Source: Nissolia schottii
Lineage: Eukaryota > Streptophyta > Magnoliopsida > Fabales > Fabaceae
Direction: 5' to 3'
Length of the DNA stretch: 64,000 nt
Assembly: GCA_003254905.1 (NCBI GenBank)
Contig: QANU01102472.1
Location: 70,264 to 134,263 of the forward strand
Of the stretch, positions 36,944 through 50,793 are shown piece by piece. The translations under genes were made by a program, and so were the position numbers. Position 1 is the first letter of the stretch; every line of letters starts with the position of its first letter. The notes beneath the pieces were generated by a model. That model was not told where the DNA came from and made no database searches. It was given only the letters and a program-made list of their open reading frames with translations.

Positions 36944-39900
36944 ATGGCTGGGATATTCAAACAGGGAGGCGCATTCGCAATCACTCCGCACAAGGTTTCC
37001 GTGTGTATTCTCCTCAAGATCTACGCTCCCCCCGGCCAAATCTCGCTCCCCTTCCCTTTCTCCTCCGTCTCCCACCACAACCGCCTCGGCTTGTTCCTCC
37101 TGGCCCTAACCAAGGTCCGTTTCCTTTTTCGGCTCGAGTTTTTAGAAATGGTTGTTACTACTGTTTAGGGAAGGAGAATTTGGGTTTTATATCATATTAT
37201 AGGATTATAGGATGAGGAACTGTGTAATTTGTTGAAATTATTGCTGGTTACGATGCAGTCGTGTGATGATATATTGGAGCCGAAATTGGACGAGCTGATC
37301 CATCAATTGAGAATGATAAGCCAGAATTGGATGTCGTCTTGGATTGTTGATCAGCTGATGACCAGGCTATCGTCGCTCTCATCGCCGGATGATTTGTTTA
37401 ATTTTTTCAGTGATATACGGGGTGAGTTTGTGTGTTTTGTGATACCTCCTTTTATTTTTTTTATTTTATGTGCTATTGGTTATTATTCATTAGGTTGAAT
37501 TTTTCGGAGATATTGATTTTAAAATGCCTTTGTTTTTCAGGAATACTTGGGGGTCCTGATGCAGGTGGCGTTGAAGATGATCAGATTATTTTGGACCTCA
37601 ACAGTAACCTAGGGATATTTCTTCGGCGTTGTGTGCTTGCTTTCAATTTGTTATCATTTGAGGTATGATGTCAGTTAGAACATTAGGCCTAGAGAATTGT
37701 TTTCTCTCTTTACTTTTTTGGTTATAGAGAAATGTTTTTTTCTGATGCTTCAGAACATTGCATTATTGCTGTCTTCTGGGTGCTACTGTCAAAATTCTTT
37801 TCTCTAACATGCTTTGTCATTGAATAAGTATACACTGATATAATAAAAATTTGTTGAGTGGTTAGCACCTGGTTTCCTTTCTTTTCTTGATGAGAATATT
37901 GCTATTAGGAGTTTAACATGCAATTTTCAGTCTCTGGCGAAAACAAGTTTTGTTCAATCTTTATCTTCTCATTGAGGGTTCCCATGAAAAATCTTTTGCT
38001 CTCTCTCTCTCACATGCTTAGTCTATGTGAATTTTACTTATTTTCCCCTTTAGGAAGAAATCTTACCCTCCTTGTACCCTTTAATTTGAATGTGCAGGGT
38101 GTATGCCATCTGTTGACAAACATAGGGATATATTGTAAAGAAGAATTCTCAAATTGTCCTCCTTATGAAGAACCCAGTTTAGATGATTCTAGTAGTAATC
38201 TCGAGACGTATTCAGAGTATGAGAACATGGACTTGGAGAACTTCGAATATGAAAAGGTTTCAGAAGAAATTGAAGCAAGAAAGGAGGCTAGCGAAAGAAT
38301 TCCATTCCATCTTCATGCACCAAACACACTTCTGGGTTTAGTTGATGGTATGAATATCAAACTTTATTGGGCTTTTGGTTTACCATTTTCTATAGTTCGT
38401 TGTTTGATTAAAGGTTGTAAATAAAGAACACTACATAAAACAATCTGCTCCTGCATCATAGAGGCATTTGAAAGATATAAAGACCTGGATTTTACCAATT
38501 AATTTACTAAACCCCAGTTTTCTGGTTCAATACTTATCTATCCCCAACTTCACTATAAGGTTTCTCAATTCGTGCTTTTTTTGGACCCACTTTTTGACAC
38601 AATGATCTATCTAGATGCACTGATAATGATGGATCTTTACAAGCACAGATATTGATGTTCGCGGTGATTCGGTATCCAAGCAGAGTGAGAAAGTTAGAGT
38701 TGCTAGTCCATATGAAGACTCTCAAAGTAACATGCTACGAGATATTGATCCTAATGGTGCGATATTTCTGCGCACAAACTGGCAGGTGCAAGGGTACTTA
38801 CAAGAGAAAGCTGATATCATTGAAAAGTATGTATCTCTTAGACCTGCAACTTCTCTGGATGCATTGTTATATGAACTTCTTGTAGTGCAGTGTGTGTATA
38901 TATATTAACTTCAATGTTTTATTCATGTTGCAGGAATGGTAGTGCTGCCACTTTGAATGGGTTTGAAAATATTCTACGGCAACTACAGAAGTTGGCACCT
39001 GAGCTACATCGAGTAAGTTTAGTGGGTCAATTATAATATGTTGTTTATTGGCAATTCTTGACTTTTGTTTTTCATTGAGTTTGCTTTGATTTTGAGTTTC
39101 ACTTCCATCCAGGTTCATTTTTTGAGCTACTTGAATAGTCTTTCTCATGATGATTATATTGCCGCATTGGAGAATCTTCATTGTTATTTTGATTACAGGT
39201 AATTGAACTGTTAGTTCTTTATCCAGCCTCTCTGGTGATATTGGACAATGAATCATTATTGATGGCTTATTACATATCAAGCTAGTGACAGAGCATGTCC
39301 TCTTCTACTACCAAGTCTCAAGTGAATTAATAACCAAAGAAAAGGATAGATCATATTTTTTTACAACTTAACTTATCCGCTATTTGTTTGACAAAAAAGT
39401 GCAGGGACTGAAGGATATGATTTTATTCCTCCAGTTGGCGGTAATAGCTTCGGAAGATATGAAATTGCTCTGTTATGTTTGGGGATGATGCATTTCCACT
39501 TTGGGCATCCAAAGTTGGCTTTAGAGGTAAACTTTATGAACATGTCGACACTTGCTCCACATTTCTACCTTTGCTAGGCCTCATCTAGTTATTAAGCCAA
39601 TATCATTATTCTGCTTTTTTTGTGGTGGTGCAATACTTATTTTGCTTGATTATGTTTAGGTTTTGACGGAAGCAGTTCGTGTTTCTCAGCAGGTAAAAAT
39701 CTAAAAATAGAGTTTTTTTATCCAATAAAATTGCCAACTTGTAGCTTTCACTGATTGGTGAAAAACTTAAGCTGACGGCCAATTTTTCCTTACATAATAG
39801 ATGCTACTATGGGTACATGTCAAAATAAATTTTATTAGCAAGTTTCCATTAAACCCAAAATGTATCTTCCCCATTGATTAATTATAGCTGGTATGTTGTG

Positions 39901-42900
39901 CTGTGAAGACTGACAGTTTTCGCTTATGCAGCAAAGCAATGATACCTGTCTTGCATACACTTTAGCAGCTATCTCAAACTTGCTGTTTGAAAATGGTATC
40001 TCAAGTACAGCTGGGATACTAGGATCATCATACTCACTTTTTACAAGCATAGGTATTTCACTCTCTGTTCAACAACAATTGTTTGTTCTCTTGAGAGGTT
40101 CTTTGAAGAGAGCAGAAAGTTTAAAGTTAAAACGGTTGGTGGCTTCCAATCATATGGCAATGGCAAAATTTGATTTAACGGTAATGAGATTTTCTGACTA
40201 CATTATTCATTATTTTGGTACAGCATGTACTTCTTATTTTAGGTTTCTTCAAGCTCCACCAACTTTAATTGAATTAAAGTCTTGATATCTTGTTAGTGGA
40301 CTGCTGGAACTTCCAATTTTATCTGATGCCATTTTACATAATGGTAGTTTCTTGTTGCAGCATGTTCAAAGGCCATTGCTATCATTTGGTCCAAAAACTT
40401 CCATGAAGCTCAGTACATGCCCTGTTAATGTGTGCAAGGTAGTAGAAATCTTTTTTATTATTATTTGTTCAATGAAAGTTTCTGAACAAAAGAATTATTA
40501 TTTTTACTTAATACATTTTCTTGTTGTATGACTGACAGGAACTAAGATTGAGTACTCATCTGATAAGTAATTTTAGCTCTGAGAGTTCTGCAATGACAAT
40601 TGATGGTGCTTTCAGTACAGCTTTGCTTCGGAATTTACAAAAGCCAATGGGTTCTTTAGTTCTGTGTCAGGAGAATGAATCTGGCAGCAGTTCTAATGTT
40701 TCCCAGTTCTGTGCACAACCAACCTCAATTCCTGGATCTGTGTTGCAAGTATTGGGTTCATCTTATATACTTCGTTCAACTGCATGGGAGTTGTATGGAA
40801 GGTAAACTTCTTATTTGCTTTGTAGGTATAATTATTTGAACTAAGGTCATGTTCACTATTATTTTGTCCTTTTCGGGAAATGGAAAGTATAGTTTTTCAT
40901 ATGCATTTATGATGTTTATTTTCATATTTTTGTAACATTTTGAAAGCTTGCTGGTATAGATTTAATGGTTTTTTTGTTTTTTTTTTTTGTTATTGTCATT
41001 AGCACTCCGCTGTCTCGTGTAAATGCGCTGGTGCATGCAACGTGCTTTGCTGATGCATCAAGGTAGCTTCTGAGCTGAACCTATTACAAAGATCACATTT
41101 CAAGTTGCTACTTCTGTACCACCTTTGTTGATTTTTAAAAAAAAAAAAAAAAACTGTTTCACCACTGTTGTTAATTTTCTTTCTTGTGTTAACTTGTTCT
41201 TGGTTACGCAGTTCATCGGACACAGCATTAGCATATGTAAAGCTCATTCAACATTTAGCAGTCTTTAAAGGATACAGAGGTTGGTTACATAAAATTGGAT
41301 AGACTTCCACCTTTTGTTACAATTTATTTTATGTTTCCAACCTTGCATTATTCTAATTATTATTTTTTTAGTAACTGTAAATCACCATCCAGAGTCACTG
41401 TTTATGAATAATGATGTAATAACATAATACAATTCAACTTAATGATAATTAGTTGGTGTGGAAATTGGGTTTTGTCAATATGAATTGGCCTTGTTCTTCT
41501 TGTTTTTGTCATGGATGCTGATAGAGGGTAAAAAGTCCTCCCATCACATACACAAGTTCATTTTCTTGCTTTTCCCCGTCTTACTGTTCCAGTTTTTCCT
41601 TTTTCTAGAGGCCTTTTCTGCCCTAAAAATAGCAGAAGAGAAGTTTCTATCTGTCTCAAAATCACAAATCTTACTACTGAAGTTGCAGCTACTTCATGAG
41701 CATGCTCTCCATCGGTAAGTGGCCTAGTTGAATAGTTGTATTCAGAATCCTAAATTCTGTTAGCAGCTGTGGTTTTAGTGCTGTTGATAATTGATAACTT
41801 AATTGAGCATCATGTAGTGGACATTTGAAGCTAGCCCAGAAACTATGTGATGAACTTGGTGTTTTGGCCTCACCAGTAACTGGCGTAGATATGAACCTGA
41901 AGACAGAAGCAAGCCTTCGGCATACTCGTACATTGCTTGCAGCCAATCAATTCCGAGAGGTTCTTTTCTAGTTAAATTCAAAATCCCATGTAATAATAAT
42001 TAACAGAGTTGGGTTTTTGGGTGAGATCTTTGCTTCTTAGCCCAGTGAGGAGAAAAAGGTGAAATCAATCACTGCTAGTGTTAACAAGTCTTAAAAGAGA
42101 ATGATAAATAAAATAGTATTTTTTTTATTTAACTCTATTTTGATTTCGTATTTTACTTTTCAGGCAGCTGCTGTGGCACACTCCCTCTTCTGCATGTGCT
42201 ACAAATACAATCTGCAAGTTGAGAATGCTTCAGTTCTTCTTTTACTTGCTGAGATTCACAAGGTATGCAATCATATTGTTTGACACACTCGTTGGTTTTT
42301 GTAGTCCTTATCAAGCTAATTTATCTTTTGTTTTTTAAGAAAGTCTGAAGCAATTTAGTTACTCTTTTTTTCAGATAACTTGTTAATCATTTACAAGGTG
42401 CTTATAAGTTACAATTAAATGCTAAGGGACACCCCTCTCCTGTTCATCTGGCCATTTCTGCTTATGCAGAAAATTAGAAAATGAATTGATGGCCAATAAG
42501 TAAACTTACATGCTAAGCCAACCTCTTCAAAGTCAAAAGGATTGAAGAGGGAAAAATTAAAACAAAAAAACAGAAAAAAGATTTAAAGGAATTTAAGCAA
42601 GCATACACTTACGTAGATGATGTCTCTTCGTGTTTGTTTATGGAGGTTCACCAGCATCATTGTTTCATTAAAGGGAAAATATTTGTCATGAGTCATGACT
42701 ATTTTTGCATATTACATGATCTATACTAAATGATAAGAAATTTTTTCCTTTTTATTTCATGATATATTAAAATATCCTGAATGATTGGCAGTATATTACA
42801 CTTTCCTAAACTACCAGCTTTCCCATTATTGTTTGTTCTCTAATTTAAATCCTTCATTTTGTATTTGTCAGAAATCAGGCAATGCAGTTCTAGGCCTTCC

Positions 42901-44610
42901 ATATGCATTAGCTAGTCTATCATTCTGCCAATCATTTAACTTGGATCTTCTAAAAGCCTCAGCCACTCTTACTCTTGCTGAGTTGTGGCTCTCTCTTGGA
43001 TCAAGCCATGCAACAAGGGCTTTGAACCTTATCCATGGAGCTTTCCCAATGATTCTTGGTCATGGTGGTTTGGAGCTCCGCTCAAGGGCCTATATTGTTG
43101 AATCAAAATGCTATTTATCCGATACAAACTTCAATGGTATGCCACTGTAATTGTGTATGTTTGACTATGCTATTCAAATTTATCTTTTCCTACAACTCTA
43201 AATGTATTCTTAACATTTATAAATAAAAGACTGAGTTTCTCCACAGATTTGTAATTTTAAAAGCTCTCATGGGTTTCATTATGTTGCTAAATTATACATA
43301 TTCTTCAAGTTGTAAATGGTAAAATGAAATCCCTTTGATCTGGGGTTTATTTGAAAGTGAAGTTAGCTCATTATTCACAAATTTGATCCATTCCTTGTAG
43401 AGCTATGCATGCATGATTTATTTATTTATGTTTGGCATGGCTATGTAATTACTGAGGTATATAGTATTGTGCTTCAGCAATGGTACATTTAATTTTTTCT
43501 TAAGCTTGCAGCATTACATTAATACCTTTGGGTTTGGACAATTTTGAACTTTTCTTTTGTAAAATTAAATATTTTGAATTGTGAAGTGTCAGTGATTTTA
43601 TTTTCTCTTCTGTTCCCTGTCATTGTCCCCACTTACAGAAAACGATGTGGTTTTGTAAGGGGTTCCTGTGGTGGTCTCATAGTGTTGCCGCTTTAACTAA
43701 ATCTCCTTTTGCTGATTTGAATTTCTTTCAGTCTTTGACAATTACAAGGTTGTGATAGATTCTTTAAGACAAGCATCTGATGAACTACAACTTTTGGAGG
43801 TAAGCAAATTTTGTGCATTTTAATCTTGTGTGTATATCTCCATTGGTCCCTTTTCATTCGTCAGCCAAAAGGCAGTATCTTTGATTCTTTGTTTCACCTC
43901 AAATTTCACTTGAATACAGTTATCACAGCTCGCATGTTATAATAAATTTTGTATAAACGGAACCTGAAGTTATTCTTACTTTGCTGAGTGACTGTTACCA
44001 TGAAAAAGTAGTATGAGCAAAATATTTGGGCATGTAGACAAATATATAAACGTTTGTGATTGGCTAACTGGGTGTCGCACATGCAAGATTTATGGTGTAA
44101 GCTGTAACGTGAAGTTGAAAGCTCATGACACTACATCTCATCTTAACCTTTGCACTTCTCGACATCCAAATCTCCTTTGATAACATTTTCTTTTAGATTT
44201 GATATTCTTGTACCAAGTGTAAGTGGACTTCTAATTGCTCAATTGAAATCTATTTCGCATACTCCCCTCCCCCAGTCAAAATCTCCATAATTTCCAAGTC
44301 TTGAGTAGTAATTGGCTAACTGTTCAGTGCCTTGTTAGCTATGAGCATCCTTTTATTAAATGATGCTATTTTACTTGCACAAGTTCGGTTACGTGCTAGT
44401 TTTGAGTTCATCATGTCATTATATAGTTACATCTTGTGTGGTTAACAGTTCCATGAACTGGCGGCTGAAGCTTTTTATCTGATGGCCATGGTATATGACA
44501 AATTGGGGCAATTAGAGGAAAGGGAAGAAGCCGCAGCTTCATTCAAGAAACATATCTTGGCTCTCGAAAATAATCAAAATGAGGATGATCCTCTCGTAAG
44601 TATGTCATGA
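36944..44610 (+). CDS. APC5: Anaphase-promoting complex subunit 5
   Basis: TPR-rich scaffold subunit of the APC/C, the nuclear E3 ubiquitin ligase that drives mitotic exit. Twenty exons: 36944-37114, 37259-37421, 37541-37662, 38098-38347, 38649-38826, 38934-39012, 39113-39198, 39400-39526, 39660-39692, 39932-40180, 40361-40438, 40539-40801, 41003-41062, 41212-41279, 41609-41714, 41818-41959, 42164-42262, 42872-43136, 43732-43799, 44449-44610. All junctions keep one frame and give 922 codons, close to Arabidopsis APC5 (about 916). Recognisable blocks are MAGIFKQGGAFAITPHKVSV, the LAPELHRVHFLSYLNSL block, FDYSAGTEGYDF (which fixes the acceptor at 39399), ALLCLGMMHFHFGHPKLALE and LAAEAFYLMAMVYDKLGQLE. 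The stop follows VSMS. No lesion was seen; it is presumably single-copy and essential. Confidence 0.95.
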
Positions 44611-45111
44611 ATGTACTGCCTGATTTTGTTTTATGGAAGCTTACTAAGTTATATGCGATACTGACCTACGTAACATGGCATAAACCTTGAGGTTTTTGGC
44701 CCCTTCTCTCGTTACAGCGGAAAACTGTTCGGGAAATGTAATTAACTATGCTAATGATTTCAATTCCCTAATGTTGCACTTTGCACACACTTTACTCACA
44801 TATTTCTTGCTTTTATGCATGCTATAGAAACGTCACTTTATATGTTACAAATTAAAATTAGTAGTTATAATATTTTTATAACATACAAGTTTTTGGGTGA
44901 ATAACACTTCAAAAATTAATTATTAGAGTGGGAGAAGAAAAGTTTTAAGATGAGATAACCTATTAAATGTGGAACTCATGTGCATTATATGTCAAGGGAG
45001 ACTGTTAGCAAAAAATTCATAAGAAAAACAAGTCTTTAATTAATGAGTAACTTAGTATACCAACTAAATAATAAATCAATGCAATTGATGTCTGCAAGAT
45101 TGTTTAAAATA
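44611..45111. other. Spacer between APC5 and HPPD pseudogene
   Basis: APC5 3' region, then AT-rich DNA. No gene is recognised. Confidence 0.4.
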
Positions 45112-45248
45112 TAAGGCGTCAATATACCTACCTAAAAAAAAAAACATTAGGAGTCAATATGACTACTAAAGAAAATATAAGGCGTCAATATGTCTACCAA
45201 AAAAAATAATAAAATACAAGGAGTCAATATACCTACCCAAAAAATATA
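45112..45248 (+). repeat. Tandem repeat upstream of HPPD pseudogene
   Basis: A unit of about 45-60 bases beginning AAGGCGTCAATATACCTACC and ending in an A-run is repeated about three to four times (starts near 45113, 45151, 45179 and 45220). It lies about 200-350 bases before the ATG. No comparable repeat precedes the intact HPPD gene. Confidence 0.75.
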
Positions 45249-45434
45249 TGTAAGACATTAGAGGTGACGCACTCCCACTGCGTCACTAATAGAGCGAAGA
45301 GATGGTGCATATATAGTCGACTGAACTTTGCTATCTACCATACCAGGTTGGATTAAGTGATCTCAACTGCAGTTAGACATTCATCCAGCTTTCAAAACTA
45401 ATTCTTGTTCGTGTCACGCTCCCTTTCACCTCGG

Positions 45435-45461
45435 ACTCAATCTCAATCTCAATCTCAATCT
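45435..45461 (+). repeat. CTCAAT hexamer repeat at HPPD pseudogene start
   Basis: Four to five copies of TCTCAA lie immediately before the ATG at 45463. Confidence 0.85.
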
Positions 45462-45462
45462 C

Positions 45463-47785
45463 ATGGCCGTTGCCGTTGCCGTAATAAATTGGAACCCGCG
45501 AGTTCACACCCCACACCCCACCCTGTCCAATCACTTCTTGACACGCGTCAACACAACCTCCCCATTCCCGCGCTCTTCAACTTGAAGCACCTCAACACCA
45601 CACCAAAATTATCGATAGTTAACGAAACTCAACAAAACGTTAACGAACCCCACGAACCTGGTTTACAGCTCGTCGGGTTCGAGAACTTTGTCCGAACCAA
45701 CCCTAAATCGGACCGGTTCAAAGTGCACAGGTTTCATCACGCCGAGTTCTGGGGCACCGACGCCACCAACAGGTTCTCCTGGGGACTCGGCTTGCCGATC
45801 GTCGGGAAATCCGACCTCTCCACCGGAAACCTAATCCACGCCTCCTACCTCCTCCGCTCGGGCGACCTCAACCTCCTCTTCGCCAACCCGTACTCCTCAA
45901 CAACTTCCACCGTAACCGCCGCAGCAGAAACCGCCGCCATCCCTTCCTTATCCTCCTCCACCTGCCTCTCCTTCCCGGCCAAGCACGGCCTCGCCGTCCG
46001 CGCCGTCGCCGTTGAGGTTGACGATGCTTCCGCCGCATTCGCCGACAGCGTGGCGCACGGCGCGAAACCCATCTCTCCGCCGGTACTCCTCAAAGACCGC
46101 GTCGGAATTGCCGAAGTTCTCCTGTACGGCGACGTCGTTTTGCGATACATCAGCTACACCGACCCGAACCCGGCTTTCTGGTTCCTCCCCGGCTTCGAGT
46201 CCGCGGAGTTGCCGTCGTCCTTCGCTGAGCTGGACTACGGGATCCGCCGCCTCGACCACGCTGTCCTAAACGTGCCGGAACTGGCTCATGCAATGAACTA
46301 CCTGAGTCGCTTCACCTGATTCCACGAGTTCGCCGAGTTCACGGCGGAGGATGTGGGAACGAGTGAATCGGGGTGTAACTCGGCAGTTCTGGCGAACAAG
46401 GACGAGCGGTGCTGTTTCCGATGAACGAACCGGTTTGCGGGACGAAGAGGAAGAGCCAGATAGAGGCCTACTTGGAGCACAACGAGGGTGCTGGTGTGCA
46501 GCACTTGGCACTGGTGAGCGATGATATATTCAGGACTCTGAAGGAAATGAGGAAGAGGAGCGGCGTCGGTGGGTTCGAGTTCATGCCTCCGCCGCTGCCG
46601 ACGTATTACCGGAACTTCCGGAACTTGAAGAAGCATGCTGGGGACGTGTTGGCGGATGAGCAGGTTGGGGAGTGTGAATAGATGGGGATTCTGGTGGAAA
46701 GGGATGATCAGGGAACTTTGCTTCAGATTTTCACCAAGCCTGTTGGTGACAGGTGATTGAGCCACTCGTTCATTGATTTGAATTGAATTGATTTACTTCG
46801 AGTGCATTTGCATTAGCTTATTATTTTAGATCCTAAGCAGCTTATAATGAGTGGATTAACTTATTTTATATTCAAAGCAGCTCACAATCAAAAGCTTCCT
46901 GAGATTGCTCTTGAAAATAATAGAAGCAATTATTTTCTAGAAAAAAGTGGTTACAAAACATGCAAGGATCTTCTATAACGAGGATCTCACTTTACCCTCC
47001 CTTTAGAGGATCCATATCTATAATATACTATCAAGGATGTGACACGAGAAAAATGGTCAAATTTTGTTATAGAAAATATGAGTAGTGGTTGGTTGGAATA
47101 TAATATAATCATTCACTTTTGTATGAAGAGTTAACATTTATGTCATTGTATTTTGACAGATAAATTTCAATCTCTTGCATTTCTGATATAGGGAGTGTTT
47201 CAGTTGATGAATAGTTTGGTTATTAATTGTTACCCATGTATGGGGATCGAATAACAATTTAATGTTATATGTAAGTTTGTCAAAAGAGTAAGGTTGCTTG
47301 AACAAAAAAGTGCTCAAATATTCCACAGGAGCTATATCAATCATTGGAATGGGTGAAAGCGGTAGAAGACAGTATAAAAAAAAGGGAAGAAAATTGAGTG
47401 TTTGTAATGAGATATTCTAAAACTTGTTGAGAGTTTTGCGTCTCAAAATGGTCCTTGACTTTGTGAACCGTACTTTTACCATCTTTCTTGTGTTGAGTAT
47501 TTAAGCCTCCTGCCTTGTGTGTTGGTGGATGGGGGATTAGTAAAATGTGGTTTATAACTTCATATTTATTGGTTCTTTTTTGTGTTAAAAATGGGCAGGC
47601 CAACCATTTTTATAGAGATAATTTAGAGAATTGGATGCATGCTCAAGGATGAAGAAGGCAATGAATACCAGAAGGGTGGATGTCGTGGTTTTGGGAAAGG
47701 CAACTTCTCAGAGCTTTTCAAATCTATTGAAGAATATGAGAGGAGTTTGGAAACGAAGAAGAATTGCATAGTCACAAGAAATTGA
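45463..47785 (+). pseudogene. HPPD: 4-Hydroxyphenylpyruvate dioxygenase pseudogene (tandem copy)
   Basis: Upstream duplicate of the intact HPPD at 51348. It keeps the same two-exon plan, with exon 1 at 45463-46752 and exon 2 at 47599-47785, and a related 3' flank. It cannot make the enzyme. The ATG at 45463 opens MAVAVAVINWNPRVHTPHPT but runs out of frame to a stop near 45586; the body (QLVGFENFVRTNPKSDRFKV, LDHAVLNVPELAHAMNY) lies in another frame without its own ATG. Further lesions are TGA at 46317 (Gly codon in the intact gene), a net one-base loss near 46400-46410, TAG at 46679 (Glu codon), and TAG at 47624 (Gln codon, just after the iron-ligand Glu). Three residues after DATN are also missing. 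High GC third positions still match the intact copy, so decay is fairly recent relative to the duplication. Transcription is possible but no functional product is expected. Confidence 0.9.
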
Positions 47786-50528
47786 CTTGACTGATTCTAG
47801 CTGAGGTATTTGGCTGAATCTATAGTGGTCCTGTTTCTGTACTTAGCAGTTGGCTGAAATGAGAAGAAATACTGTGACTACATAAGCATTTTTGCATAGA
47901 ATTCCATAGTATTTCTTGCTTTTATGCACGCTAATAACTTAATCACTTTTTTTCCTCGACAATCTAGGTTAAGTTTTGTTATGGGATAAAGTGGCAAGTC
48001 CAATCCACTAATCCCAATAGGAGGCCCACTTGGCCCAAAGTTGGAACCCATCTCAGGTATGCTCTCGGGGCACTAGTTAGAGGTTCAACCCGGTTAGAGT
48101 TGAGAGTTCGGGTTACAATGAACCCAAGTAAGAGAATCTTAAAAATTTGGGATTGGGTAACGCCTTTGACTTGGTCAACTTGCCTCACTATACAAGCACG
48201 ACTGACTTAACCCTAAAAGTATATTATCAAATAGTCCTAAACACTAAAGTAACTGCTAATTTGGGTGTTAGAGCATCTTTGTAAGTATCCACTCCACTGT
48301 GCTCGAGCTGTGTCTGACTAGTTCATCGCCATTGCCATGGGCATTCTTTCACTGAAATCCCTGTTTCAGATAACTTTGTTCATAGCTCTGATTTACTTGT
48401 GAACAAGTACTTCAATTATTTTACATGTATTCTCAAGTGCCTTGTTGTGTTTTTGGCATACGGTGTTTCTCATGAACTTGGGCTGTCTTTTCAAATTGTT
48501 TTTAATATATCATCGGAAAGCTACGTTAAAGTAATCCATAGGTCTCAAATGGCTTTTCCGTTGTTTCATTGTCTTCACCTCAGTATTACGTTCTCACTTT
48601 TGAGAGGGACACAATTAGTAGAATTTTAAAAAATTACTAGGACCTATTTATAATTTTCAAGTAACAAATATGGTTTATAACTTAACCGGAAAACCATCAC
48701 ATTTGTAAATATCTCTCTCTTACCAATTAGAGTCCCATGTTTGAATGTAAGCCAATCATATATAAAAATGCTTTTGTCATTTTTTAGGAGAAAAGATTGG
48801 ATGGAGGGGTTTTGAAACTCATTTTCATTTGTTTATTTATTTATAGGTCGACCAATTATTTATTTTATTTTAAGGGCCTCATATTCTTCACAGACCAATA
48901 TATGCGTGTAGGAACCGCTCTATCTCTGCATGAAGACCTCAAATTCAGATATACATTATCTAATACGGAGCAAAATTTGAAGCACACGAGGTGCCAACAT
49001 GTTCCCCTTGAACAACTAAAAATTGTGACATTGACATAATAGTAGCATTTTCTATAAATTTATTGAAATGCAAAATAAATCATTTTCGTAAAATTTACTT
49101 AAATAGTATTCTGCAGATAATGCTTAGCTCAGATTCGTTTCATTAGCTGTCTGCAGGAGGAGGTTTGGCATGGTGCTCCATCCAAACCCGTGAATATACA
49201 CAATTCATAGCACAGGATTAATTATGGACTTGATCTAGTTATTCATATTTATTCCAATTAATTCTCAAATCAAATAATAAAATATGGATATTATTTTTCT
49301 TAAAAATGAGTAAGTTTAAAATCAGGTGTGTACATTTTTTTCAAATAGAATATACACGTACGTGGTATTTTTTTTTTCTATTATTATTTTTTTATTAAAG
49401 AATTTGATAAAATGGATAATAGTAAATTTATTGTAAGTGAAAAAACGTTTTACATAATCTGAAAAAAAATAATATAAATATTTAATCCTATTTTACTACA
49501 TCATAAGTAGAATTATAATATCATACAATTGGAAGTCAATATAAAAGTCTTATTCATTGAGTGTATAACTTAATTTCTTTACATAATTGTTCAATCAAAT
49601 TTTATTTAGTACCAAATTAGTTTTTTTTTGTTTTGGTTTATGTTATACATTAGCTATCTTTGAATTTCACGAACTATTTTAAAAGTTATAGCACAAAATT
49701 TGAATAGATAGGAATGTGAGAAAATTCCAACTATCCCTACATAGTAGTAGTAATTAAATTCATAACAAGTGGATAATTAATGAGCATCTTAAATGCAGTC
49801 GAATCAATTAATGCGAGTGGCGTGTACAAGGTTGGTTAATAAATCCAAAGGCGTCAGCAGTGACACACTTCCACCCCCACCTAGGAAGGAAGAGACGGAG
49901 ACATCCCATAGTATGTAAGGCAAATTTTAAATGAGTTTAGTTAATAGACCGTTGTTAAACAATTTAAAGTGATATATTTTTATTAAAAATATAAAATTAA
50001 TAAATTTTAAATATATAAAGAGTATTAAAATTTATAAAATATTTTATTTTGAGTTCTTTAACAAATGTATTAAGAAAATTTGTTAACAAAATCTTTTTTA
50101 AATTTGGTATATTTATAAATAAATGCATATGATTAATTAATCAAATACATTAATTCATTTTTTTTATAGAAAATATGTTGATTCATGAATATATTGCGAC
50201 TAATCACTATAAAAAATTGAGTTCAACAAAGTTAATATGCCTCTAGTCACGAGACTCTAGATACACATCATAAAAAATTGTACTCTTAACTGCATATTTT
50301 TTCACACATAATCATTAACCAAATATTCAATTCAATTCTTTACGAGGACTATTTTAAGGTTGCATAAGGGTATTTTCATAAAAAGATATACAATTTTAGC
50401 ATTTTCTTAACACATGTACGAAAACCTTAAACAATTCTTATTTTTGAACGGAGGCAGTAAACTCTCTATTATATTTATTTACTATATTAACTCTACTACT
50501 CATTATAAATAAAAATAATTAGGTGCAA

Positions 50529-50564
<36 letters not shown>

Positions 50565-50793
50565 TTTCATAATCTTCAAAATGATTTTTTAGTAGTTATG
50601 TAAAAGAAAAAGTAAACAAGTAATCTAAAAGGAGAGGATAACGTTACTCCGCCTAATACGCAGATGTCGTACTTTAGTTATCTACGGATAAATTGACTTA
50701 TCTAAATTTTGTTTTAGATGTACGAATACTTATCCCATCCATTTGGAAATCTCGGTTAAAACCCTTCGATATTGGGTGAAAGATCCTCCCATC
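47786..50793. other. Spacer between the two HPPD copies
   Basis: The first 130 bases match the 3' region of the intact gene (GAGGTATTTGGCTGAATCTA and following), marking the duplicated unit's end. A GC-richer patch at about 47970-48340 with TTCAACCCGGTTAGAG-type phrases looks like an unclassified repeat. The rest is AT-rich. An (ATT)n tract lies at 50529-50562. Confidence 0.45.
50529..50562. repeat. (ATT)n microsatellite
   Basis: About eleven ATT units in a row. Confidence 0.9.

Noticed and set aside
45405-46319. Long HPPD-like open frame as an intact gene
   Set aside because: It begins with TTG and the homologous ATG at 45463 is in another frame; it ends at a stop within the catalytic region, so it is part of a pseudogene.
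47970-48340. GC-richer patch between the HPPD copies as a gene
   Set aside because: No continuous frame or recognised motif; more likely an unclassified repeat.
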